A stretch of 64,000 bases of DNA from 630D-37 sp037478835. Lineage in GTDB: Bacteria > Chloroflexota > Anaerolineae > Anaerolineales > Villigracilaceae. The notes beneath the pieces were generated by a model. That model had not been told where the DNA came from. It ran no database searches and saw only the letters and a program-made list of their open reading frames with translations. Location: contig JBBFLV010000001.1 in NCBI GenBank assembly GCA_037478835.1, forward strand, positions 62,001 through 126,000. Reading direction: 5' to 3'. Below are positions 36,016 to 43,744 of the stretch, one piece after another. Position 1 is the stretch's first letter. Every line of letters starts with the position of its first letter. Both the position numbers and the translations under genes were made by a program.

Positions 36016-36021
36016 ACCCCC

Positions 36022-36117
36022 ATGCAACGTAAGACGTTCTCGACCTGCGCGTTCTTTTACGGCTACTTCTATTTTTACGCCGCCCTCCGCGCGCGGGGTC
36101 GAGTCGTCACGCCATAG
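36022..36117 (+). CDS. Phe/Tyr-rich leader peptide of the aromatic operon
   Basis: A 31-residue peptide that starts MQRKTFSTCA, continues FFYGYFYFY and ends with an Arg-rich tail to a TAG stop. Eight of nine consecutive codons from 36052 to 36078 (F11 to Y19) are Phe or Tyr, with a ninth Phe at position 6. The operon downstream makes exactly these two amino acids, so the peptide is the sensing element of ribosome-mediated attenuation: a ribosome stalled on uncharged tRNA-Phe or tRNA-Tyr alters mRNA folding. No Shine-Dalgarno is seen; translation probably starts at the 5' end of the mRNA. Function of the peptide itself is not expected. Confidence 0.85.
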   Translation: MQRKTFSTCAFFYGYFYFYAALRARGRVVTP

Positions 36118-36177
36118 ACCATCGTACACATTTACGGGAACAAGGCGTGGGATAGACCCCACGCCTTATTTGTTTTT
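36039..36177 (+). promoter_or_regulatory. Four-segment attenuator of the aromatic operon
   Basis: Segment 1 CTCGACC (36039-36045) pairs with GGTCGAG (36097-36103) of segment 2, across the Phe/Tyr codons. Segment 2 continues CACGCC (36108-36113), which can pair with GGCGTG (36144-36149, segment 3) to form the antiterminator. Segment 3-4 pairing, AAGGCGTGGG (36142-36151) with CCCACGCCTT (36158-36167), followed by ATTTGTTTTT, is the terminator. The logic is the same as in E. coli trp, phe and his operons. Confidence 0.85.
36142..36177 (+). terminator. Attenuator terminator hairpin
   Basis: A 10-bp stem AAGGCGTGGG/CCCACGCCTT, loop ATAGAC, U-rich tail ATTTGTTTTT. It ends 18 bases before aroH, between the leader peptide and the operon's first enzyme gene. 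Confidence 0.92.
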
Positions 36178-36195
36178 CGCGGAAAGGAGGTCCCT

Positions 36196-36567
36196 ATGCC
36201 CCTACGTGCCCTGCGAGGAGCGACCACGGTTGAGGAAAACCACCCGGAGGCCATTTGGGAGGCCACCCAAGAATTGCTGGTGAGCCTGCTACAGGCCAAC
36301 CAATTGGATCCAGAGGCGGTGATCAGCGCCATCTTCACCGTCACCCCCGATCTGACGGCGGCCTTTCCCGCCACCGCAGCTCGTCGCCTCGGCTGGGATG
36401 CGATCCCGTTGCTGGATATGTTGGCGCCGCCGGTAGAAGGCGATCTGCCGCGTTGCATCCGCGTCCTGTTGCACGTCGAAACGTCTCTGGGGCCGGAACA
36501 TCTCCGTCACGTCTACCTGCGCCGCGCCCGTCAACTGCGCCCGGAATGGGCAGGGAAGCCGCTATGA
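36196..36567 (+). CDS. aroH: Monofunctional chorismate mutase, AroH class
   Basis: A 123-residue trimeric chorismate mutase of the B. subtilis AroH class, converting chorismate to prephenate. Visible motifs: LRALRGATTVEENHPEAIWEA at the N-terminus (the Arg and Glu of the active site), AIFTVTPDLTAAFPATAARR (~50-69) and CIRVLLHVE followed by HVYLRRARQLRPEW at the end. AAAGGAGG lies 5-6 bases before ATG 36196. Its stop overlaps pheA as ATGA. First enzyme gene after the Phe/Tyr attenuator. Confidence 0.92.
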   Translation: MPLRALRGATTVEENHPEAIWEATQELLVSLLQANQLDPEAVISAIFTVTPDLTAAFPATAARRLGWDAIPLLDMLAPPVEGDLPRCIRVLLHVETSLGPEHLRHVYLRRARQLRPEWAGKPL

Positions 36568-37415
36568 TGCGCGTCGCCTTCCAAGGTGCTCCCGGCGCCT
36601 ATTCCCAGGCGGCCATCTGGCAATTCATCGGGCCGGAAACCGAGTGCTTGCCCTGTGAAACTTTTGAGGATCTGTTCCACAGCGTCTTGCAGGGAGAGGC
36701 CACCCACGCCTTGCTACCGGTTGAGAATTCCACCACCGGCAGTGTTCATCCGGCCTATGATTTGCTCCTGAAATACAGCTTGCCCATTCAGCGGGAGATC
36801 ATCCTGCGGATCGAGCACGCCCTGTTGGGGGCAAAGGGCACAACCCTGGGACGCATTCGGCGCGTCACCTCGCACCCACAGGCGCTGGCACAATGCGAAA
36901 CGTATATCCGTCAACACGGCTGGGAAGCCATCGCCGCCTATGATACGGCCGGAGCGGCCCGTGAACTGGCGCAAACTTCCGATCCGCACACGGCCGTCAT
37001 TGCCGGCGAAATCGCCGCCCGAATTTACGGCCTGCAGGTATTGGCACGATCCATCCAGGATTGGCAGGAAAATTACACCCGCTTCTTCCTGCTTGGCCGC
37101 GAAACGCCCCCCTATGTTTCCCCGGCTAAGACCACGTTGGTGTTCGCCACGGCGCATGTGCCCGGTGCCCTCTATCGCTGCCTGGGCGAATTCGCCACAC
37201 GCGGCCTGAACCTGACGCGCATCGAATCCCGCCCCGATCGTCAACGTCCCTGGCACTACCTCTTCTACGTGGATGTCGAAGGACATGCAGAGGATCGCCT
37301 CATGCAGGCAGCGCTCCTCGCCCTGGAAAAACACACCACCTTTCTACGTCTTTTAGGTTCCTACCCGGTAGCCGAAAAGACGAAACCATTCCATGAAAAG
37401 AAGGAGGAAAGATGA
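36564..37415 (+). CDS. pheA: Prephenate dehydratase with ACT domain
   Basis: A 283-residue enzyme turning prephenate into phenylpyruvate, the Phe branch. The catalytic core starts MRVAFQGAPGAYSQAA and includes LPVENSTTGSVHPAYDLL (~50) and the essential TRF in NYTRFFLLG (~172-180). The C-terminal ACT domain has GALYRCLGEFATRGLNLTRIESRP (split about 200-224), with ESRP the Phe-binding motif for feedback control. The true start is ATG 36564 (ATGA overlap with aroH); the upstream open frame is the wrong extension. Overlaps aroF by 4 bases. Confidence 0.93.
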   Translation: MMRVAFQGAPGAYSQAAIWQFIGPETECLPCETFEDLFHSVLQGEATHALLPVENSTTGSVHPAYDLLLKYSLPIQREIILRIEHALLGAKGTTLGRIRRVTSHPQALAQCETYIRQHGWEAIAAYDTAGAARELAQTSDPHTAVIAGEIAARIYGLQVLARSIQDWQENYTRFFLLGRETPPYVSPAKTTLVFATAHVPGALYRCLGEFATRGLNLTRIESRPDRQRPWHYLFYVDVEGHAEDRLMQAALLALEKHTTFLRLLGSYPVAEKTKPFHEKKEER

Positions 37416-38425
37416 TCGTCATTATGAGCCACCAGGCAACTCCCGCCCAAATTCAAGCCGTGATCGAGCACATCGAATCGCTCGGCTATCGTGTGCATCG
37501 CTCAGATGGCGCCGAACGCACCATCCTCGGCATCATCGGCGATGAGCGCTCCTTGGAGCCGGAGCACATCGAGGCCTTTGAGGGCGTTGAACGCGTGGTG
37601 CGTGTGCTCCATCCTTTCAAGCTGGCCTCGCGCGATTTTCACCCTGAAAACTCCGTCTTCCGCATCAACGGTATCCACATCGGCGGTGAGCAGATCGTGA
37701 TCATGGCCGGACCGTGCTCGGTCGAATCGCGCCAGCAACTTTTCGAGACGGCCGCGGCGGTCAAAGAGGCCGGCGCTCACGTCTTGCGCGGGGGCGCCTT
37801 TAAGCCGCGCACTTCGCCCTACTCGTTCCAGGGGTTGGGCCTCAAAGGGCTGGAATTGCTACGAGAGGCCCGTGAGGAATTCCATTTGCCGGTGGTCACC
37901 GAAGTGCTCGCCCCCCAGGACGTGACGTTGGTGGCGCAATATGCCGATATTCTGCAAATCGGCGCCCGCAACATGCAGAATTTCGCCCTCCTGCGCGCCG
38001 TCGGTGAAACGCAAAAGCCCGTGCTGCTCAAACGCGGCCTGATGGCGACGATCGAAGAGTGGCTGATGGCCGCCGAATACATCCTGGCGCAAGGCAATCC
38101 GCGCGTCATCCTGTGCGAGCGCGGCATCCGCACCTTCGAGACCGCCACGCGGAACACCTTTGATATTAATGCCATCCCGCTCGTCAAACAGCTCAGCCAC
38201 CTGCCGGTGATCGCCGATCCCTCCCACGGCACCGGGCGCTGGGAGCTGGTCACTCCGGTGGCGCGTGCCGCCATCGCCGCCGGCGCCGATGGGTTGATTA
38301 TCGAGGTGCACCCTCATCCCGAACAGGCCCTGAGCGATGGCGCCCAATCGCTACGTCCCGAACGGTTCGCCACCCTGGTGCAGGAAACGCGGCGCCTGGC
38401 CGAGGCTCTCGGACGGAGGGTCTGA
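37412..38425 (+). CDS. aroF: 3-deoxy-7-phosphoheptulonate synthase, type I-beta with regulatory domain
   Basis: A 337-residue DAHP synthase, first step of the shikimate pathway. Residues 1-75 form the ferredoxin-like regulatory domain (MIVIMSHQATPAQIQAVIEH; VERVVRVLHPFKLASR). The TIM-barrel core carries IVIMAGPCSVES (~93), HVLRGGAFKPRTSPYSFQGLG split at 125-145, QIGARNMQNFALL (~187), KPVLLKRG (~206), RTFETATRNTFD (~240) and the metal-binding DPSHGTGRW (~269). Coupled to pheA and tyrA by 4- and 1-base overlaps. The regulatory domain is expected to bind Tyr or Phe. Confidence 0.93.
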   Translation: MIVIMSHQATPAQIQAVIEHIESLGYRVHRSDGAERTILGIIGDERSLEPEHIEAFEGVERVVRVLHPFKLASRDFHPENSVFRINGIHIGGEQIVIMAGPCSVESRQQLFETAAAVKEAGAHVLRGGAFKPRTSPYSFQGLGLKGLELLREAREEFHLPVVTEVLAPQDVTLVAQYADILQIGARNMQNFALLRAVGETQKPVLLKRGLMATIEEWLMAAEYILAQGNPRVILCERGIRTFETATRNTFDINAIPLVKQLSHLPVIADPSHGTGRWELVTPVARAAIAAGADGLIIEVHPHPEQALSDGAQSLRPERFATLVQETRRLAEALGRRV

Positions 38426-39315
38426 TGGAACCGGGGTTTCCCTCCCTCGAAGAGGCCGGGATTGCCATCATCGGCCTGGGGCTGATGGGAGGCTCCTTTG
38501 CCCTGGCGCTGCGAGAGGCCGGTTTAGGTCATCCGTTGATCGGGATCGACATCGACGCGCAGGTGCGCGCCCAAGCTGCGCCTTACTTCGACGCCGTCGC
38601 CGCCGATCTGGAACCGATCCGCCGGGCGCATCTCATTGTACTTTCGGCTCCGGTGCGCGCCATTTTGCAGCTCCTGCCGGACGTTGCCTCCCACGCCGCG
38701 GCCAACGCGATCGTGCTGGACTTCGGCTCTACCAAGCAGGCCGTTCTGGAGGCAATGCGCCGGCTACCTCCCCACATCCAGCCGATTGGTGGACATCCGC
38801 TTTGTGGTCGGGAACAGAGCGGCTTTTCCGCCGCCCGCGCCGATCTCTTCCGTGGCACGCGCTTCGTGCTCACTCCCCTGGAGCGCACTTCCCCCCACGC
38901 GCTGCGGTTTGTCGAATCGTTGCTTGAACGGCTAGAGATTCGTCCCCTTCCTATGCGCGCCGAAGAGCACGATCGCTTGCTGGCGGTGACAAGCCATCTG
39001 CCCTACCTGCTTTCGGCATGTCTGATGCAAGTTGCTTCGCAAAACGGTGAGAAGGATGCGCGGCTCTTCCAGGTCATGGCGAGCGGCTTTCGTGATACTT
39101 CCCGCTTGGCCGCCAGCGACCCGCGCATGATGCTGGATATTCTGATGACCAATCGGGCGCACGTGCTGGAAGCGCTCTCTGCCTTTCAGGGAGTGCTTGC
39201 CGACCTGCGGCAATGGCTGGAAAATGAGCAAGAAGCATCCCTGGAAGCTTGGATGCGGGCGAACAGCCGTCAACGGCGCGATCTGGAGCGCTTCTTCAGC
39301 GCACCCCGCCTTTGA
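38425..39315 (+). CDS. tyrA: Prephenate dehydrogenase
   Basis: A 296-residue NAD(P)-dependent enzyme making 4-hydroxyphenylpyruvate, the Tyr branch. The Rossmann motif IAIIGLGLMGGSFALALRE is at residues 12-30, DFGSTK at ~108 and the catalytic-side IGGHPLCGREQSG at ~126-138 (His for prephenate oxidation). SHLPYLLSA at ~193 begins the helical dimer domain. Start ATG 38425 shares its A with the aroF stop (TGATG). Last gene of the attenuated operon; no terminator is obvious downstream. Confidence 0.9.
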   Translation: MEPGFPSLEEAGIAIIGLGLMGGSFALALREAGLGHPLIGIDIDAQVRAQAAPYFDAVAADLEPIRRAHLIVLSAPVRAILQLLPDVASHAAANAIVLDFGSTKQAVLEAMRRLPPHIQPIGGHPLCGREQSGFSAARADLFRGTRFVLTPLERTSPHALRFVESLLERLEIRPLPMRAEEHDRLLAVTSHLPYLLSACLMQVASQNGEKDARLFQVMASGFRDTSRLAASDPRMMLDILMTNRAHVLEALSAFQGVLADLRQWLENEQEASLEAWMRANSRQRRDLERFFSAPRL

Positions 39316-39373
39316 GCCCTTTCACTTTCCACGGGCAGCGGCCCTGAGTACTCTCAAACCAAAGCCACGGCCA

Positions 39374-39448
39374 TGCACAGGCTGAAGCATTGTGCTACGT
39401 ACGGTCAACGGTCTACCGTCCACGGTCCACTACCGTCCACCGTCCACT
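39374..39448. repeat. Palindromic CAGGCTGAAG element and CCGTCCAC array
   Basis: GCACAGGCTGAAGCATTGTG near 39375-39394 is one copy of the palindromic family, followed by ACGGTCAACGGTCTACCGTC and further octamers to 39448. They fill the gap between the convergent tyrA and S9 peptidase genes. Confidence 0.8.
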
Positions 39449-41375
39449 ATCCTAGATTCTCGATCTCCAGCGGTGGCAGCGCATCGGCCGGCTCAAAACC
39501 GAACACTCGGCTATAGAAGAACAGTTCTGCCTCCAGCGAGCGGCGGATGTTCTCCGCCTTGCGGAAACCATGCTGCTCACCCTGGAAGAGCAAATAGGCC
39601 ACCGGCAGCCCCTTCGCCTTGACCGCCTGATAAATCAATTCGGATTGATTCGGTGGCACAATGCGATCCTCATCTCCCTGGAACAAGATCAGCGGGCAGG
39701 AAAGGTTTTGCACCGAGTAGAGAGGGGAACGTTGGCGATAGAGATCGGCCTGTTCCGGGTAAGGGCCGACCAGCGTCGTCAGGTAGCGCGACTCGAATTT
39801 GTGCGTATCGTGCACGAAGACCATCAGATCGCTCAGGCCGAAGTAGCTTGCCCCGGCGCGGAAGACCTCCGGGCGGAAGGTCAGGCAGGCCAGGGTGGTA
39901 TATCCGCCGGCGCTTCCACCGCGGATCGCCATGCGCTCCCGGTCGACCAGTCCCTGTTCGGCCAGGAAGAGGGCCCCATAGCAGCAATCCTCCACGTCTA
40001 CCACCCCCCAGTTTCCGTTCAGGCGCATACGGTACTCACGGCCGTAGCCCGTTGACCCGCCGTAATTCACATCGAGCACGGCAAACCCGCGCGAGGTCCA
40101 GAACTGAATCGAATAATTCAAAATCGCCTGCGCGGCCGAAGTCGGTCCCCCGTGGCTGATCACCAGCAGCGGCGGACGTTCTCCCGGCGGCGCCTCAAAA
40201 TCATCGTTCCGAGGAGCGTAGAAGAAAGCGTGCGCTTCCCCTTTCAGGCTGGGAAAAGTGAGCGATTGGGGAACGGAAATATACGCTTCCGGCACCTTTG
40301 GCTCGAACGCCAAATGGATCGTTTCTGCCTCCCCGGAAGACGGCACGAAGCGGATCAACCCTGGCGGACGGGTGGGCGAAGCGGCCTCGAACAAGGCAAA
40401 GCCTTCCCCGATGCGGATCTCGTCAAAAAACGTGTAGGGCAGGTCGATCGGCGTCAGCGTTCGTTCTTCCACGTCCAACCAGGCCAAATGCCAGAAGCCG
40501 TTCTGGGTATACGTGCAAAGGATGCGCCGCGCATCCCAGAAGCCGTAGGTGCTCATGCCGAAAACCCATTGCGGCTTTCCGAATTCCGCTTCGAGCGGGT
40601 AGAGTGCTTCGATGCGCTCTCCATCCCAGCGGTACAAATTCCACCAGTTGCTCCGATCGGAAACAAAGTAGAGTTTGCCATCCGGCGACCATTCCGGCTG
40701 GAAGATGGATTCCGTCGCACCGCCGGCCACCTTCTGCAGGTGACGCACATCGCCGGCCTCATCCAGCTCGGCGACCCATAGTTCGGTGCCATCCCAGGGC
40801 ATATTCGGGTGGTTCCAGGTCAGAAAGGCCAGGAAATGCCCATCCGGGCTCAGGCGCGGGTTGGAGTAGAAATCGTTTCCGGAAACGATCACGCGACCGT
40901 TTTCACCGCCGCTGAGCGATAAGCGCACCAGGGTGTTGACGGCTTCCCCGCCTCCCGTGTGGTCCTCGCGCACGCAGAAAAGGGCCTGCCGCTTCCGATC
41001 CACGACCAGATCGGCATAGCGGTAGCCTTCCTGCGGCGTGAGGAGTTCGGGAACTTCACCGGGACGATGGCGATAGAGGCGCTGATCGGCAAAATTTGTA
41101 AAATAGATCACGCCCTCGAAGACGGTAAACGCGCCACCGCCATACTCATGGACGCGCGTGCGGGCATTGAAACCGGGTGGAGTGCACTCTTCGATGCGAC
41201 CATCGGGGAAACGATGGCGGATCACATAGCGCCCACCTTCCAACGGGCGCATTTCGCTCCAATAGATTTCACGGCCTTCTACTCGGATCTCCATCACCGG
41301 CGTGCTCAATGCGGTGATCAGATCGGGAGTGATCGGCGATTTCCAGCTTCCATAGGGGGCAATGCGTTTTGTCAT
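39447..41375 (-). CDS. S9 family prolyl oligopeptidase-type peptidase (acylaminoacyl peptidase-like)
   Basis: A 642-residue serine peptidase. Residues 1-390 form a beta-propeller (recurring LSPDGHFLAFLTWNHPNMP and PEWSPDGKLYFVSDRSN blades). The C-terminal alpha/beta-hydrolase has HGGPTSAAQ (~415), the oxyanion region NYGGSTGYGREYR (~448) and nucleophile elbow RGGSAGGYTTL (~496); Asp is in GDEDRIVPP (~585) and His in GEQHGFR (~615). No signal peptide, so it degrades short peptides inside the cell. Fits with peptide uptake by CstA. Confidence 0.9.
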   Translation of the reverse strand: MTKRIAPYGSWKSPITPDLITALSTPVMEIRVEGREIYWSEMRPLEGGRYVIRHRFPDGRIEECTPPGFNARTRVHEYGGGAFTVFEGVIYFTNFADQRLYRHRPGEVPELLTPQEGYRYADLVVDRKRQALFCVREDHTGGGEAVNTLVRLSLSGGENGRVIVSGNDFYSNPRLSPDGHFLAFLTWNHPNMPWDGTELWVAELDEAGDVRHLQKVAGGATESIFQPEWSPDGKLYFVSDRSNWWNLYRWDGERIEALYPLEAEFGKPQWVFGMSTYGFWDARRILCTYTQNGFWHLAWLDVEERTLTPIDLPYTFFDEIRIGEGFALFEAASPTRPPGLIRFVPSSGEAETIHLAFEPKVPEAYISVPQSLTFPSLKGEAHAFFYAPRNDDFEAPPGERPPLLVISHGGPTSAAQAILNYSIQFWTSRGFAVLDVNYGGSTGYGREYRMRLNGNWGVVDVEDCCYGALFLAEQGLVDRERMAIRGGSAGGYTTLACLTFRPEVFRAGASYFGLSDLMVFVHDTHKFESRYLTTLVGPYPEQADLYRQRSPLYSVQNLSCPLILFQGDEDRIVPPNQSELIYQAVKAKGLPVAYLLFQGEQHGFRKAENIRRSLEAELFFYSRVFGFEPADALPPLEIENLG

Positions 41376-41422
41376 GGACTCCTCGGCGAAGGTTTAGGAT
41401 GATCAGAAAGCGGTGCCGTTTG

Positions 41423-41926
41423 CTACCACCCTACCAAAAACGGCTCCCATTCCTGATATTGTTCGAGCATGCGACCAAAAAGGTAAAGCGCAGTGGCCGG
41501 TGGTTCACGCGGCGGGCGAAGCAAATGCATGTGGGCCTCTTCGAGCGTTCGTCCACCTTTGCGATGGTTGCAGGCCGGGCAGGCGGCTACGACGTTAGTC
41601 CAGGTATGTTCACCGCCCAAATGGCGCGGTACCACGTGATCGATGGTCAGAGGCACGTCCTTGCGCCCACAGTACTGACAGGTGAACTCATCCCGCCGAA
41701 AGACTTCGCGGCGGCTGAGCTTGACGCGCGGCCGTGGGCGATGCACCATCTGACACAGACGGATGACCGAGGGCCGGGGAAAACTCTGCGAGACGGTGTG
41801 GACATAGCCGCGCCCATTCAGAACCAGCGTTGCCTTGCCCTCCAGGAGTAATCCCAGTGCCCGGCGCGTGGAGCAAATGTTCAGAGGCTCATAACTGGCA
41901 TTGAGCACGAGAACCGGCTCGTTCAT
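41423..41926 (-). CDS. HNH endonuclease family protein
   Basis: A 167-residue HNH protein of a widespread chromosomal type. N-terminal VLVLNASYEPLNICSTRRAL is followed by the nuclease: CQYCG, DHVVPRHLGG, WTNVVAACPACNHRKG, giving two CxxC zinc knuckles around the HNH core (~90-135). The last 30 residues PPREPPATALYLFGRM extend the fold. Start ATG 41926 (MNEPVLVLN); 41950 is an alternative. Such genes are usually stand-alone with unknown substrates, not homing elements. Confidence 0.85.
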   Translation of the reverse strand: MNEPVLVLNASYEPLNICSTRRALGLLLEGKATLVLNGRGYVHTVSQSFPRPSVIRLCQMVHRPRPRVKLSRREVFRRDEFTCQYCGRKDVPLTIDHVVPRHLGGEHTWTNVVAACPACNHRKGGRTLEEAHMHLLRPPREPPATALYLFGRMLEQYQEWEPFLVGW

Positions 41927-42003
41927 GGAACGCTCACAGAAAATGCCCAAAAGGAAAAACGAACGAAAACGATCTTGTCTGTATCAAACTGATTATAGCA
42001 TAG

Positions 42004-42234
42004 TTGATCGTGGTGGTCGGTTGGTCGGGTAGTCGGTTGGTCGGTTGGTCGGATGGTCGGTTGGTCGCGGGACTAGAGGGTCGAGGTTTCACGGTCTACG
42101 GTCACGGTCCACCGTCTACGGTCCACGGTCGGTGAGGGCACAGGCTACGGTCGACGGTCTCCACGGTCGATGAGGGGCACAGGATAAATCCTGATGCTAC
42201 GATCCACGGTCTACGGTCTACCGCCCACGGTCAG
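42004..42234. repeat. Three repeat families in one spacer
   Basis: 42004-42069: tandem GGTTGGTCGGGTGGTC-like units of ~10 bases. 42091-42234: many GGTCTACGGTCCACGG octamers. Between them, at 42130-42142 and 42177-42201, fragments of the GCACAGGATAAATCCTGATG family. The 331-base spacer between the HNH and PIG-L genes contains no gene; it is almost all repeats. Confidence 0.88.
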
Positions 42235-42257
42235 CGATGAAACAGGCCGGGGAGCCT

Positions 42258-42986
42258 TCATTCCCCGATCTTCCACAACCGAATGCCGTTTTCGCGTTCG
42301 ACGAATTCTTCCAGGGCCTGGTGCATGGCTTGTTCGCTGCCGAAGAGTTCTTCGATTTGGGAACGATAGGCGGTGCAGGCGCTGAACCAGGCCTTTTTTG
42401 CCCAAAACGAGACGTGAAAGAGGGCGCTTTGCAGGTTTTGGGTCTGAAGCTCTACTTCCTGCGGTGCTTTGAAGCGATAGGGGATTTCGGCATAGCCCCA
42501 GAAGGGACGACCCAGCCGCTCGGCGGCGCGCCGTACGAGGACATGATCGACATGTCCTCCGACCGCCAGCGGGGCGATGATGACATCGTGTTCTCCCAGC
42601 TGCTCCTGCACGGCGGCGGCAATGCGATCCACAAGATCGGATTCGGCTTCGTGGGGAGGGGAGAAAATATTTTCGTAAAGCGGTTGACCCTGCTCGTCTT
42701 GGCGGTAGATACAATCCAGGAAGGGGAAATAGCGTCCTTTGATGACCAGCATGGAGAGAGCTTTGCGATCCTCTTCGCGCCGGGCGCGCACGGCCTGTTC
42801 GGCGTTCTCAAATCCCCAATGCGCATGTAAATAGGCCGCCAGTAGCCCCCCGGCTTGTGGCGAAGGCACGCCGGCGAAGATCGTCCAGACCTCGACTTCC
42901 AGTTTGCGTAGATGTTGTTCGGCGATCAGGGCGCCACAGGAAAGGACGGCGTCATCCAGGTGTGGGGAAAGGTAAATCCAGCGCAT
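42258..42986 (-). CDS. PIG-L/LmbE-family deacetylase
   Basis: A 242-residue zinc-dependent N-deacetylase-fold protein. Metal-binding motifs are SPHLDDAVLSCG (residues 7-18, His-x-Asp-Asp) and GGHVDHVLVRRAAERLG (~148, His-x-x-His). The family removes acetyl groups from GlcNAc-containing lipids, mycothiol or bacillithiol precursors, or other amino sugars. It is the last gene of the rpmH-rnpA-yidD-yidC-jag cluster, 2 bases from jag. Substrate not evident. Confidence 0.85.
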   Translation of the reverse strand: MRWIYLSPHLDDAVLSCGALIAEQHLRKLEVEVWTIFAGVPSPQAGGLLAAYLHAHWGFENAEQAVRARREEDRKALSMLVIKGRYFPFLDCIYRQDEQGQPLYENIFSPPHEAESDLVDRIAAAVQEQLGEHDVIIAPLAVGGHVDHVLVRRAAERLGRPFWGYAEIPYRFKAPQEVELQTQNLQSALFHVSFWAKKAWFSACTAYRSQIEELFGSEQAMHQALEEFVERENGIRLWKIGE

Positions 42987-42988
42987 GG

Positions 42989-43735
42989 CTATCGCCGGGG
43001 GATGATGGTCACCTTGCGGTTTGGTTCTTCGCCGATGCTCTGGGTGGTGACATCGGGATGATCACGCAATTCGAGATGGATGATGCGCCGATCGGCGGCG
43101 GACATCGGTTCGAGCACCTGACGACGACCGGTGCGGACGGCCTGTTCGGCCATGCGCTTTGCCAGCTGACGCAGCTGACGCTCCCGACGCTGACGGTAGC
43201 CTTCCACGTCAATTACGACGTGCACCCAGGCTTCCATCTCTTTGCCGATGATCAGGCTGACGATGTGCTGGAGGGCCTGCAGCGTCTCAGCGCGGCGACC
43301 GATGAGCAGGTTTAGGTTTTTGCCTTGAATGTCCACCTGGACGATGTGATGGGCCTCTTGCTGTTCGACGCTGCGCACGTTCACCGTCGCTCCTTCGATG
43401 TGCAGGAGGCGCAAAATCTCTTCCAGGACCTGCCGGGTGCGCAAGGCGAGATCGAACCCCGCTTCGGCGCCTTCGGAGCTTGCGACGGGCACTTCCGCCG
43501 GGGCCTCCGAAGGCTGATCCGCCGTGGACGGAGCTTCGGGTTGCAGCTGCGCTTCAGGAGCGGTGATCAGCCGAAGTCGCACGCGGACCTGTCGGCTTCC
43601 GAATCCCAAAAAACCTTTGCTCCCACTATCCAGCACTTCAATCTCGACCTGATCGGGGGATGCGCCGAGGGCTTCCAGGCCTTGCTGAATGGCTTCTTCG
43701 ACGGTAGAAGCAATCGTTTCCACAGAAGTTTGCAT
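42989..43735 (-). CDS. khpB: Jag/KhpB RNA-binding protein (Jag-N, KH, R3H)
   Basis: A 248-residue protein. Residues 1-55 are the Jag-N domain (SVETIASTVEEAIQQGLEAL then VEIEVLDSGSKGFLGFG), followed by a Pro/Ala/Glu linker, a KH-like domain (~125-185, GKNLNLLIGRRAETLQALQH) and the R3H domain (~195-248, MSAADRRIIHLELRD). KhpB binds small RNAs and influences cell elongation. It follows yidC as usual. ATG 43735 has AGGAG 8 bases upstream. Confidence 0.92.
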   Translation of the reverse strand: MQTSVETIASTVEEAIQQGLEALGASPDQVEIEVLDSGSKGFLGFGSRQVRVRLRLITAPEAQLQPEAPSTADQPSEAPAEVPVASSEGAEAGFDLALRTRQVLEEILRLLHIEGATVNVRSVEQQEAHHIVQVDIQGKNLNLLIGRRAETLQALQHIVSLIIGKEMEAWVHVVIDVEGYRQRRERQLRQLAKRMAEQAVRTGRRQVLEPMSAADRRIIHLELRDHPDVTTQSIGEEPNRKVTIIPRR

Positions 43736-43744
43736 ATGCAACTC

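Noticed and set aside
42004..42234. CRISPR array
   Set aside because: The repeats are only 8-10 bases, degenerate and without unique 30-40-base spacers; no cas gene is in the window.
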